Assembly: GCF_001767395.1 (NCBI RefSeq)
Contig: NZ_CP017014.1
Span: forward strand, 3,737,012-3,801,011
DNA: 64,000 nucleotides
DNA from: Rhodococcus sp. WMMA185
Lineage (GTDB): Bacteria; Actinomycetota; Actinomycetes; Mycobacteriales; Mycobacteriaceae
Direction of reading: 5' to 3'
The translations under genes were made by a program, and so were the position numbers. This document shows, in pieces, positions 41,757 through 50,401 of the stretch. Position 1 is the stretch's first letter. Every line of letters starts with the position of its first letter. The notes under the pieces are model-generated. The model was given only the letters and a program-made list of their open reading frames with translations, searched no databases and was not told the DNA's origin.

Positions 41757-43697
41757 GTGACAACTGAAGCAGAGACGGTTGAAGCACAGACGACGGACGC
41801 AGACGTAGCACCGGGCCGAAAGTCCCTCTCGACCGCTGTCGAGATGCTGCTCGGGGCGATCGTCGCCTCGGTGGTCGCCGCGGTCGGGCTGTTCGCCTTC
41901 TCGCGCGTGCAGTGGCCGGCGTTCAACTCGTCCAACGTGTTGCAAGCCGTCACGACGGTCGGTCAGGTCGTGGCCATCGCGGGTATCGCCCTGGCGGTGC
42001 TGCTCGTACGCATGCACCGGGCGGGCCGGTTCGCAACGCTGCTGTCGTGGGCGAGCCTGTCCGGATTCGTGACGATCACGCTCGGCCTTCCGCTCGCCGC
42101 GACCAAGCTGTACTTGCACGGAATCTCCGTCGACCAGGAGTTCCGCACCGAGTACCTCACACGGCTGACCGACTCTGCCGCGCTACGGGACATGACGTAC
42201 GCGGACCTGCCGCCCTACTACCCCGGCGGCTGGTTCTGGGTGGGTGGGCGCGTCGCGAACCTACTCGGAATCGACGGGTGGGAAGCGTTCAAGCCGTACG
42301 CCATCGGGTCCCTCGCTGTGGCCGCAGTAGTGGCACTGGTGCTATGGACCAACCTGATCCGCCACGACTTGGCCATCCTGGTGTCGCTCGCGAGCACGGC
42401 GTTGATCTTGGCCTACGGTTCCCCCGAGCCGTACAGCGCCGTGATCGCGCTGCTGGTCGGTCCGAGCCTGGTCCTCGCTTGGGGCGGCTTGCACCGAGTC
42501 AGCGACCGAGGCGAGGGGGTCCGCGGTGGCTGGGGCGCGGTAATCGGCACCGGACTGTTCCTCGGTCTCGCTGCCACGTTCTACTCCCTGTATCTCGGCG
42601 TCGCCGCCTTTGCGGTAACTCTGCTCGCGCTGCTTGCAGCCACGTTGCGAATACGAGCGCAGAAGTCGTGGAGGGCGGCGATCGATCCGCTGGTGCGGTT
42701 GGTTGTGATTGCCGCAGTGTCGGGGGCGCTGGCGCTCACCGTCTGGCTTCCCTATTTGCTGAAGGTGGCGCAAGGCTCGCCGGCAACCTCGGGAACAGCA
42801 CTGCACTATTTGCCCGAGTCGGGTGCGCAACTCCCTCTGCCCATGATCGAGTTCTCGCTCACCGGGGCGTTGTGCCTGCTAGGCACCCTCTGGCTAGTTG
42901 CCCGAGCATCCTCGTCGCGACGGGCACAGGCACTTGGGGTCGGTGTGGTGGCCATCTACGTGTGGTCGCTGACGTCGATGGCGTTCACGGTCCTCGGCAG
43001 CACACTTCTCTCGTTCCGACTCGAGCCGGTTCTCATAGTCCTGCTCGGTACCGCCGGCGTGTTCGGATTCGTCGAGTTTGCTGGATGGCTCGTACTCGCC
43101 ACCAGCGACAGTCCACGAGTCAAGGGTGCTGCGATCGTGGTCGGCGTGCTCGCCGGGCTGGCATTCACCCAGAACATCCCGCAATTGCTCGGCTCGGACA
43201 TCACCGTCGCCTACACCGATACCGACGGCGACGGAAATCGCGCAGATATGCGTCCGCCGGGCGCAGCGGCGTACTACGGCGAATTGGACGAGATCATCTC
43301 GACACAAATTCCCCGCGATCGTGACGACACGGTAATCCTGACTGCCGACACCAGCTTCCTGAGCTTCTACCCCTACCTCGGGTTCCAGGCGCTGACGTCG
43401 CACTACGCCAACCCCCTGGCAGATTTCGCCGAGCGCGCGCAGACCATCGAAGACTGGAGTGAATTGCAGACTCCGGACCAACTCGTGGCTGCGCTGGACG
43501 AATCTCCCTGGCGTGCGCCCGACGCGTTCATCTTCCGCCAGGGCCCGGACGGCTACACGCTACGCCTAGCCGAGGACGTCTATCCCAACGATCCGAACGT
43601 CCGCCGCTACACCGTCACCTTTTCCAAGGACCTGTTCGACGACCCACAATTCGCCGTGTCAGAGGTCGGACCGTTCGTGATCGTCTCGAGAATCTGA
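41757..43697 (+). CDS. aftA: galactan 5-O-arabinofuranosyltransferase AftA
   Basis: A 646-residue GT-C (GT85) protein, close to the 643-residue Rv3792. About 11 membrane segments follow a short cytoplasmic N-terminus. The first periplasmic loop has HGISVDQEFRTEYLTRLTDS (the Asp-containing motif of the family) and YADLPPYYPGGWFWVGGR. The C-terminal periplasmic domain begins near LLGSDITVAYTDTDGDGN. AftA puts the first arabinose on galactan from decaprenyl-P-arabinose outside the membrane. GTG 41757; in operon with dprE1-dprE2. Confidence 0.95.
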   Translation: MTTEAETVEAQTTDADVAPGRKSLSTAVEMLLGAIVASVVAAVGLFAFSRVQWPAFNSSNVLQAVTTVGQVVAIAGIALAVLLVRMHRAGRFATLLSWASLSGFVTITLGLPLAATKLYLHGISVDQEFRTEYLTRLTDSAALRDMTYADLPPYYPGGWFWVGGRVANLLGIDGWEAFKPYAIGSLAVAAVVALVLWTNLIRHDLAILVSLASTALILAYGSPEPYSAVIALLVGPSLVLAWGGLHRVSDRGEGVRGGWGAVIGTGLFLGLAATFYSLYLGVAAFAVTLLALLAATLRIRAQKSWRAAIDPLVRLVVIAAVSGALALTVWLPYLLKVAQGSPATSGTALHYLPESGAQLPLPMIEFSLTGALCLLGTLWLVARASSSRRAQALGVGVVAIYVWSLTSMAFTVLGSTLLSFRLEPVLIVLLGTAGVFGFVEFAGWLVLATSDSPRVKGAAIVVGVLAGLAFTQNIPQLLGSDITVAYTDTDGDGNRADMRPPGAAAYYGELDEIISTQIPRDRDDTVILTADTSFLSFYPYLGFQALTSHYANPLADFAERAQTIEDWSELQTPDQLVAALDESPWRAPDAFIFRQGPDGYTLRLAEDVYPNDPNVRRYTVTFSKDLFDDPQFAVSEVGPFVIVSRI

Positions 43698-43804
43698 GTA
43701 GTTCACGTTTAGCCCAAACTCGTCGGGGGAACTCCGCACTCACTCCGCTGGGCGGGCCACTCTCGTTCTTCGGAGATCATGCCGAGTCGTCGCGAGGAGC
43801 GGTC

Positions 43805-44083
43805 ATGCAAGATGCAGGGGAGCCTGAACGTGGTTCCAGGGGTGCCGAAGACTATCTGCTCGGTACCGCCGGAGGTGGGGTATTCGTGTTCGCAGGGCTC
43901 GCTCTGACACTCGGGGCGATCGTCGGTCTGCACATCGGGCACTGGGCGGTCATGGCTGTTGCCGTACTCGGGCTCGTCCTGTGGATCGTGAGCGATGGCA
44001 TCGTCCGCATCAGCCGGCACCGGTCGCGCAGCATCGGTCCGGCAGCAGCCCCGTCCAGGCAGCCCGCGCAGCGAGCGGCGTAG
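43805..44083 (+). CDS. small two-helix membrane protein
   Basis: A 92-residue protein with two predicted membrane segments (GGGVFVFAGLALTLGAIVGL and HWAVMAVAVLGLVLWIVSDG) and a basic C-terminus. ATG 43805 is preceded by GAGGAGC. It has no recognisable domain. It lies about 100 bases after aftA on the same strand and may be a separate transcript. Confidence 0.55.
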   Translation: MQDAGEPERGSRGAEDYLLGTAGGGVFVFAGLALTLGAIVGLHIGHWAVMAVAVLGLVLWIVSDGIVRISRHRSRSIGPAAAPSRQPAQRAA

Positions 44084-44151
44084 GACCTACCGCTCTCGCC
44101 GGTCGGCGTCTCGGCTCGGTTGACCGCGCACCGAAAGGTGGCCGACAGCGG

Positions 44152-44192
44152 AGAACACCCCGTGAGTGGTCGCGCCACTCGCGAGGTGTTCT
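44152..44192. terminator. stepped hairpin between small protein and porin genes
   Basis: Outer arms AGAACACC/GGTGTTCT (44152-44159, 44185-44192) and inner arms GAGTGG/CCACTC form one long stem. It lies 12 bases beyond the porin stop (minus strand) and 68 beyond the plus-strand small gene, so it may end both. Confidence 0.65.
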
Positions 44193-44204
44193 GCAGTCGG
44201 CTGG

Positions 44205-44897
44205 CTAGTTGAGCTTCTGCGGCTGGCCGTAGGTCATCACCGTGTTACCGCCAGCGGTGGTCACCATCGCGTACGGACGGATCGTGACCGCACCGATCGC
44301 GCCGGAGACCGAACCGTGCATTCCGTTCATCCGCACGAATGCCACCGGTCCGTCGAAGGGCTGCCGGTCGAGGACGGGAACCGTGGTGATTCCACCTGGC
44401 TCTAGGTCGATGGCGAGTTCCTGCGATGGAATGATCGAGCCTCCGATTGCGCCCTGGGTTCCCGCTTCGAGGGCCAGTGCCGGAACCGGGAAGACCTCCG
44501 CAATGACGGCGTTGTTCGCCCCGACCTCCCAATCGAGGTTTGGAGTGCTGAGCACAACCAATGCACCGACCAGGGCGACCGGATAGCCGATCTGATAGCC
44601 GAAGCTCAGCTCACTGCCCTCGAAGTCCGCCGCGTTGGGGCCAGTGATCTCGACGCCCGCGTATCCGTCATGGAAGAACTCGACAGTGGTCGGCGCGCCG
44701 TCAAGGGGCGGAACGGACTGGAAGCTGGTATCGCCCTGCAAGACCCTGATGAGGTTGTCATTCCCGTCGAGAACGGAGTTCTCGTTGTCGATGGCCGCTG
44801 ACGCCGTGCCATTGCCCATGACCACACTGAGCGCAGCGACGCCTGCAATGGCGATTGCGCGTGTGAACCGTAGGCGAGTTTTGTTCATGTTTGTCAT
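44205..44897 (-). CDS. MspA-family outer membrane porin
   Basis: A 230-residue protein with a signal peptide (RAIAIAGVAALSVVMGNGTA, cleavage near SAA). The mature part has MspA hallmarks: GDTSFQSVPPLDG, then a beta-rich body with VGANNAVIAEVFPVPALAL and the segment GGSIIPSQELAIDLEPGGIT, and a C-terminal strand region GSVSGAIGAVTIRPYAMV. The family forms octameric goblets in the mycolate outer membrane for hydrophilic solutes. ATG 44897 has GAGG upstream; an internal ATG at 44888 is an alternative. Confidence 0.88.
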   Translation of the reverse strand: MTNMNKTRLRFTRAIAIAGVAALSVVMGNGTASAAIDNENSVLDGNDNLIRVLQGDTSFQSVPPLDGAPTTVEFFHDGYAGVEITGPNAADFEGSELSFGYQIGYPVALVGALVVLSTPNLDWEVGANNAVIAEVFPVPALALEAGTQGAIGGSIIPSQELAIDLEPGGITTVPVLDRQPFDGPVAFVRMNGMHGSVSGAIGAVTIRPYAMVTTAGGNTVMTYGQPQKLN

Positions 44898-45238
44898 GCG
44901 GACCTCATTCAGGATGTGCGTTGCGTTACAAAATCCATGCTGAGCGTACACATTGGCAGCCGAAATTAACACCCGGGTTGATCAGATATTGACAAATCGG
45001 CCAACCATTTAGCACAGAGAATAACCCGATCAAAACGAGGGCGGAGTCGATATCGGACAAATGGCACCACACTTGAAATCGCGCCCCGCCGATACGCCCG
45101 GACCGACGTTCCACACGCCGTCGTGCACTCCGGAATTAGCCCAGCAATCTCCTAGCTAACTCCGGTATTCTCGGGCGATCGGTATCGATCCCTGACACGT
45201 CTATCGGCATCGACCCGAGATTCGAAAGGCGCAACTGC
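44898..45238. other. 341-bp divergent promoter region, AT-richer
   Basis: It lies between the porin and the next membrane protein gene. The part 44960-45030 is markedly richer in A/T than the surroundings (for example CAGATATTGACAAATCGG and ATTTAGCACAGAGAATAACC), which suits promoters and regulator sites. No gene seen. Confidence 0.55.
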
Positions 45239-47032
45239 GTGACTGAGATTCTCACCCAGATCGATACGAAACCGTCGAAGGCGCGCGCAACCGGCACCGC
45301 CATTCGTCGGCTCCGCTCGCGATTGAATCCGCACCCGGGCGATGTCGTCGCGGTCATCTTCTATGTGGGCTTGGCGGTGTTCGTGCTGAGCCGCCAATGG
45401 AAGCACCTGGGGACGGGATATCTGGTCCACAGCGGACAGGACCAGACGATGTGGGAGTGGTTCTTTGCCGTCGCCGCGCGATCCGTAGTTCATCTCGAGA
45501 ATCCACTGTCCAGCGATCTTCAGAACTACCCGCTCGGCGTCAACCTGATGGGCAACACTGCCATGTTCGGTCTGAGCATTCCGCTCGCGCCAGTGACGCT
45601 GCTGTTCGGTCCCACCGTAACGTTCACTCTTGCACTCACACTTGGCTTGTCGGGCACAGCCGCCGCCTGGTACTGGGTCTTTTCGCGGCACGTCGTTTCA
45701 TCGCGATTCGCAGCTGCGGTCGGCGGCAGCCTGTGCGGTTTCGCCCCTGCAATGATCTCCCACGCAAACGGTCACCCCAATTTCGTCGCGCTGTTCCTTC
45801 TGCCGTTCATCGCGCTGACCGTAGTCAGGTTGGGCACCGGGATCAGGCCGGTTCGGGATGGCGCCATCGCGGGTCTGTTGATCGCCTATCAGATCTTCCT
45901 CGGCGAAGAACCCCTGCTGATCTACGCACTTGCATACGCGGCCTTCGGGATTGCCTACGCCGCGTCCCGTCCGCACGCGGCTGTGGCGGCGGTGAAGCGC
46001 AGCATCAAGGGATTCGCGATCGCGGGCGGCGTTGCGCTGATCGTCACCGCGCTCCCCTTGTGGTGGCAGTTCTTCGGGCCCGACAGCTACAGCGCGATCG
46101 AACACGGCCCGGTCGGAAACGACGCCGAGGCGTTCACCAGCTTTCCCACATCCTCGCTGGCAGGCGATCCTGGATCCGCCGAGTTCAGCATGAACGCAAC
46201 CGAGGAGAACGCATACTTCGGCTGGCCGTTGCTGATACTCCTCGGTTTGTCAGCCGTGTGGTTGTGGCGGATTCCGCTCGCGCGTGCCGCCGCGGTGACA
46301 ATCGTCGTCATGGGTGTGCTGTCGCTCGGCACGTCACTGACCATCGGCGGCTCGGACACCGGAATTCCTCTGCCGTGGAGAATGATGTCGCATCTCCCGC
46401 TGCTCGAATCCGTGCTCGAATCACGTTTCGCGATGGGCCTTCTCCCCGCCGCCGCCCTGCTGCTCGCGCTGGGCACCGAGCGAGCGCTGGCCTCCACAGG
46501 CGAGGGCTGGCGCACCACCACGGTGGTGTGGGCGGGATGGCTCGTGGTGGCGCTGCTTCCGCTCGCTCCCACACCACTGGACGTCGTGCAGCGGACGAGC
46601 ACGCCGGCCTTCTTCGCCGACGGCGCGTGGAAGGAGTACGTCACCGATGGTTCGGTGGTCACGGTGCCGCTGCCCTCACCCGAGAATGCGCGAATGCTTC
46701 GCTGGCAGACCGAGCAGGATTTCGCATTTCCCATAGCCGGCGGTTACTTCATCGGCCCGGCCGGAAGTGAGGGGCGCGGCAAGTACGGACCGGACGACCG
46801 CCCGACCGCGCTCCTACTGGCATCGGCCCAAAGATCGGGACAGGTGCCGGCCATCGACGACGCAGCGAGAGCCCAGGCGTTCGCGGATCTGAGGTTCTGG
46901 AAGGCGGACGTTCTAGTACTCGCACACACCCACAACGAACAAGCTCTACGCGAAACGGTCGACCGACTCGTCGGTTCACCCGCACGGGGCGTCGACGGCG
47001 TGTGGATCTGGGACGTGCGGGGGCTGACGTAG
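45239..47032 (+). CDS. GT-C-like multi-pass membrane protein
   Basis: A 597-residue protein from GTG 45239 with about ten to eleven membrane segments. The first external loop contains HSGQDQTMWEWFFAVAARSV and ENPLSSDLQNYPLGVNLMGN, a topology seen in GT-C glycosyltransferases where an acidic residue in loop 1 is catalytic. A short soluble C-terminal part follows (WKADVLVLAHTHNEQALRET). It is not AftA, AftB or Emb by sequence. Its place 73 bases before embC, on the same strand, suggests a role in arabinan or lipoglycan assembly, which is inference. Confidence 0.7.
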   Translation: MTEILTQIDTKPSKARATGTAIRRLRSRLNPHPGDVVAVIFYVGLAVFVLSRQWKHLGTGYLVHSGQDQTMWEWFFAVAARSVVHLENPLSSDLQNYPLGVNLMGNTAMFGLSIPLAPVTLLFGPTVTFTLALTLGLSGTAAAWYWVFSRHVVSSRFAAAVGGSLCGFAPAMISHANGHPNFVALFLLPFIALTVVRLGTGIRPVRDGAIAGLLIAYQIFLGEEPLLIYALAYAAFGIAYAASRPHAAVAAVKRSIKGFAIAGGVALIVTALPLWWQFFGPDSYSAIEHGPVGNDAEAFTSFPTSSLAGDPGSAEFSMNATEENAYFGWPLLILLGLSAVWLWRIPLARAAAVTIVVMGVLSLGTSLTIGGSDTGIPLPWRMMSHLPLLESVLESRFAMGLLPAAALLLALGTERALASTGEGWRTTTVVWAGWLVVALLPLAPTPLDVVQRTSTPAFFADGAWKEYVTDGSVVTVPLPSPENARMLRWQTEQDFAFPIAGGYFIGPAGSEGRGKYGPDDRPTALLLASAQRSGQVPAIDDAARAQAFADLRFWKADVLVLAHTHNEQALRETVDRLVGSPARGVDGVWIWDVRGLT

Positions 47033-47105
47033 GGCACGAGGCGCCGGCGAACGCACAACAACTGCTCAGGTGGGAGCGGGGCTGTGTTCCACATAACATC
47101 GTCCT

Positions 47106-50100
47106 GTGCCGCCCGACGCAGCAGAGACGCTCGAGACGTCCCCCTCACAGCCGCCGCTGCCCGACGCCGGGAGCGTCCGCACATACCGAATCATCGCAAT
47201 CGTCACGGGCCTGCTCGGGTTCGTCCTCGCACTCGCAACCCCGTTCCTGCCGGTGAAGCAGGATGCGGCCTGGATCGACTGGCCGCAGAACGGCGTCCTG
47301 GGCAGCGTCGAATCCCCACTCGTCTCCTATACGCCGCTCGACATCCAGATCAACGTTCCGTGCTCGGCGTTCGCTCGACTCGAACCAGACGGCGGCACCG
47401 TACTCTCCACGCTTCCGAACCGGGCGCCCGGCTTCGAGGAGGACGGGCTCGTCATCAAGACCGGCGGCGACGGCACGGTCGACGTATCGATCCGCGGCAC
47501 CTCCTTGATCTCCACCGATCTAGAGAACATCCAGGGATGCTCGACACTGACCGTCACATCCGACTACCAGCGCACGTCCGCAGAGATCACCGGCACCGCG
47601 GAACCGGTCACTGAAAGTATCGATGGCGACTGGCGGCCCCAAATGGTCGGGCTCTTCACCGACCTGCAAGGACCGACCGGCGACGGACTCGGCGACCTGA
47701 GCGTCCATGTCGACCTCGACTCGCGCTTTTCGACCACCCCGACCCCACTCAAACTGATCGCGATAGTCGTATGCGTTCTGGCTACGCTGACGTCGCTGTA
47801 CGCGCTGCATCGCATCGACGGCATCGATGGCCGGCGGGCCCGTCGCTTCCTGCCCGCCCGGTGGTGGAAGTTCACCGCGGCCGACGTCGCCGTGATCGGG
47901 ACGCTTCTGCTGTGGCACGTGATCGGAGCCAACACCTCCGATGACGGCTATCTACTCGGTATGGCGCGCGCCTCGGAGCACTCCGGCTACCTGGCCAACT
48001 ACTTCCGTTGGTTCGGTGTACCCGAGGCACCGTTCGGCTGGACGTACAAACTCCTCGCGGTGCTGGCCGATGTGAGTACCGCAAGCATGTGGGTGCGGTT
48101 GCCGACGCTCCTCGCCGGTGTCCTCTGCTGGATGTTGATCAGTCGAGAGATCATTCCGCGGCTCGGCGTCGCCGTGCGCCACAACAGGACTGCGCTCTGG
48201 ACCGGCGGTCTCGTGTTCCTGGCCTTCTGGCTGCCTTACAACAACGGCCTGCGGCCCGAACCCGTCATTGCGCTCGGCGCCCTTGTCACCTGGTGTTCCA
48301 TCGAGCGCGCCATCGCCACGCGCAGACTCCTTCCCGCCGCCGTCGCTGTGCTCGTGGCCGCGTTCTCCCTCGCCGCCGGTCCATCGGGTCTCATCTGTAT
48401 CGCCGCCCTACTTGCCGGTGGCCGCCCGATCGCGCAGATTGTGATAACCCGCGGACGTCAGGTGGGATTCGCCTCCCAGATCATGCCCATCCTCGCCGCG
48501 GGAACAGTCGTGCTGGTGGTTGTCTTCGGGGATCAGACACTCGAGGCGGTCCTCGAATCGACGCGCGTCCGTAGCGCTGTCGGGCCCAACATGGCATGGT
48601 TCGACGAACGACTTCGCTGGGACGCGCTCCTGAGTATCTCGCCGGACGGTTCCCTGACCCGTCGATTCGGCGTTCTGATCATGCTTCTGTGCGTGGTCGT
48701 CTGCGCGATGCTGATCTTGCGGAAAGGAAAAGTGCCGGGCACCGCCATCGGGCCGTCCCGCCGCATTCTCGGCATCGTCGTCGCATCGCTTCTGTTGATG
48801 ATGTTCACGCCCACCAAGTGGACGCACCACTTCGGTGTATACGCCGGACTGGCGGGCTCGGTCGCCGCGCTGACCGCGGTCGGCGTGGGTGCAGCGACCA
48901 TCCGGTCCAAACGCAACCGGACTCTGTTCGCCGCGGGCATCCTGTTCGTCCTCGCGTTGACGTTCACGGGGTCCAACGGCTGGTGGTATGTGTCGAGTTA
49001 CGGCGTCCCGTGGTGGGACGAGCCACCGATGATCGGCGGCAAGGGTATCTCCACACTCTTCATGGGCCTGGCGATGCTGGCCGTGCTCCTCGCAGCGTGG
49101 TTCCATGTGAACGAACCGTTCGAGGGGAACGAGAAGAAGGGGAACGAGAAGAATCGGCCCCGCGACAAGCGTGCCCGGATCTTCGCGGCATCGCCGCTGA
49201 CGATCGCTGCCGGTGCCGTCGTTCTATTCGAGGTGCTGTCCCTGGTGAAGGGCGCAATAGCGCAGTACCCCGCCTACTCCATCGCCAAGTCCGACATCGA
49301 GTCGGTAGGCGGGAATATCTGTGGTCTCGCCGAAGAGGTCCTGGTGGAAACCGATCCCACGGCGACGCTACTCTCGCTGCTCACCCCGGCAAGCGATCTT
49401 AGCGGCGCCGGCGCGTTCGGCGCCACGAACTCGGTGGGCTTCACCCCCGGCGGAGTCCCGGCCGACCTCACCTCCTACACCGAGGAGGAATCGGACGGCG
49501 GCGCCGCCGCGACGGGTATCAATGGCGCCGCCGTGGCTTTGCCGTTCGGTCTCGACCCCTCCCGAACCCCTGTGATCGGCAGCTACCAATCCGGCCGGGA
49601 ACAGTATCCTGCCTTCCTCATCACGGGCTGGTATGGACTGCCCGAGCGCAGCGACGACACCCCCATCCTCAGCATCTCGGCAGCCGGGAGTATCCGCTCG
49701 GTCGACGCACACGGCGTCGTCAGCCCCGGACAGATCCTGAGCGTCGAGTACGGCGTGGCCGATCCCGACGGATCCGTCACCCCGCTCGGCGCCGTCGACC
49801 CAATCGATATCGGCCCGACGCCATTGTGGCGCAACCTTCGGGTTCCGCTCGATCAGATCCCAAGCGAGGCGAACACCGTCCGACTCATCGCGGAAGACCC
49901 GGATACCGACCCCGACCAGTGGCTGGCCTTCACCCCGCCGAGGGTGCCGAAGATGCAGACACTGCAGACCGTCGTGGGCTCGGAAGACCCGGTGCTCGTG
50001 GACTGGGCTGTCGGGCTTGCGTTCCCCTGCCAGCGCCCCTTCGATCATCGCTATGGCGTCGCCGAGGTCCCGCGGTGGCGCATTCTGCCCGACCGTGTCA

Positions 50101-50336
50101 ACGCGGAAGCGACGAATGGCTGGCAAGACGCGTTCGGAGGCGGTCCGCTGGGCTGGATCGACCAACTCTTATCGGCCACCACTCTGGCGACCTATCTGTC
50201 CAACGACTGGGACCGCGATTGGGGCTCACTCGAGCAGTACACGCCACTCGACGAGTCGGCGACGGCGGCACGGGTCGACTCCGAACAGGTGATCAGGTCT
50301 GGTACCTGGTCACCCGGACCGGTGCGTGACCAGTAG
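47106..50336 (+). CDS. embC: arabinosyltransferase, EmbC-like
   Basis: A 1076-residue Emb protein (GT53). The N-terminal membrane helix is followed by a periplasmic carbohydrate-binding module (to about 210), then about 14 more helices, with the catalytic Asp pair 279-280 in NTSDDGYLLGMARASEHSGY and the segment FRWFGVPEAPFGW. The C-terminal periplasmic domain has two CBM-like parts; AFPCQRPFDHRYGVAEVPRWRILPDR (split over about 975-1000) is closest to mycobacterial EmbC. It adds alpha-1,5 arabinose from decaprenyl-P-arabinose. GTG 47106. The assignment to EmbC rather than EmbA rests on this C-terminal similarity. Confidence 0.85.
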   Translation: MPPDAAETLETSPSQPPLPDAGSVRTYRIIAIVTGLLGFVLALATPFLPVKQDAAWIDWPQNGVLGSVESPLVSYTPLDIQINVPCSAFARLEPDGGTVLSTLPNRAPGFEEDGLVIKTGGDGTVDVSIRGTSLISTDLENIQGCSTLTVTSDYQRTSAEITGTAEPVTESIDGDWRPQMVGLFTDLQGPTGDGLGDLSVHVDLDSRFSTTPTPLKLIAIVVCVLATLTSLYALHRIDGIDGRRARRFLPARWWKFTAADVAVIGTLLLWHVIGANTSDDGYLLGMARASEHSGYLANYFRWFGVPEAPFGWTYKLLAVLADVSTASMWVRLPTLLAGVLCWMLISREIIPRLGVAVRHNRTALWTGGLVFLAFWLPYNNGLRPEPVIALGALVTWCSIERAIATRRLLPAAVAVLVAAFSLAAGPSGLICIAALLAGGRPIAQIVITRGRQVGFASQIMPILAAGTVVLVVVFGDQTLEAVLESTRVRSAVGPNMAWFDERLRWDALLSISPDGSLTRRFGVLIMLLCVVVCAMLILRKGKVPGTAIGPSRRILGIVVASLLLMMFTPTKWTHHFGVYAGLAGSVAALTAVGVGAATIRSKRNRTLFAAGILFVLALTFTGSNGWWYVSSYGVPWWDEPPMIGGKGISTLFMGLAMLAVLLAAWFHVNEPFEGNEKKGNEKNRPRDKRARIFAASPLTIAAGAVVLFEVLSLVKGAIAQYPAYSIAKSDIESVGGNICGLAEEVLVETDPTATLLSLLTPASDLSGAGAFGATNSVGFTPGGVPADLTSYTEEESDGGAAATGINGAAVALPFGLDPSRTPVIGSYQSGREQYPAFLITGWYGLPERSDDTPILSISAAGSIRSVDAHGVVSPGQILSVEYGVADPDGSVTPLGAVDPIDIGPTPLWRNLRVPLDQIPSEANTVRLIAEDPDTDPDQWLAFTPPRVPKMQTLQTVVGSEDPVLVDWAVGLAFPCQRPFDHRYGVAEVPRWRILPDRVNAEATNGWQDAFGGGPLGWIDQLLSATTLATYLSNDWDRDWGSLEQYTPLDESATAARVDSEQVIRSGTWSPGPVRDQ

Positions 50337-50401
50337 AAAGAGTCCTGGTTCGCGTATTGAAAGATTTTCATCCTCAGGTTCCTGACATACGATCGGAAAT
50401 C

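Noticed and set aside
43709..44178. Minus-strand frames opposite the small membrane protein (43709-44020, 43852-44178)
   Set aside because: Neither has a ribosome site, signal or membrane pattern. The plus-strand frame has two clear hydrophobic helices and a ribosome site.
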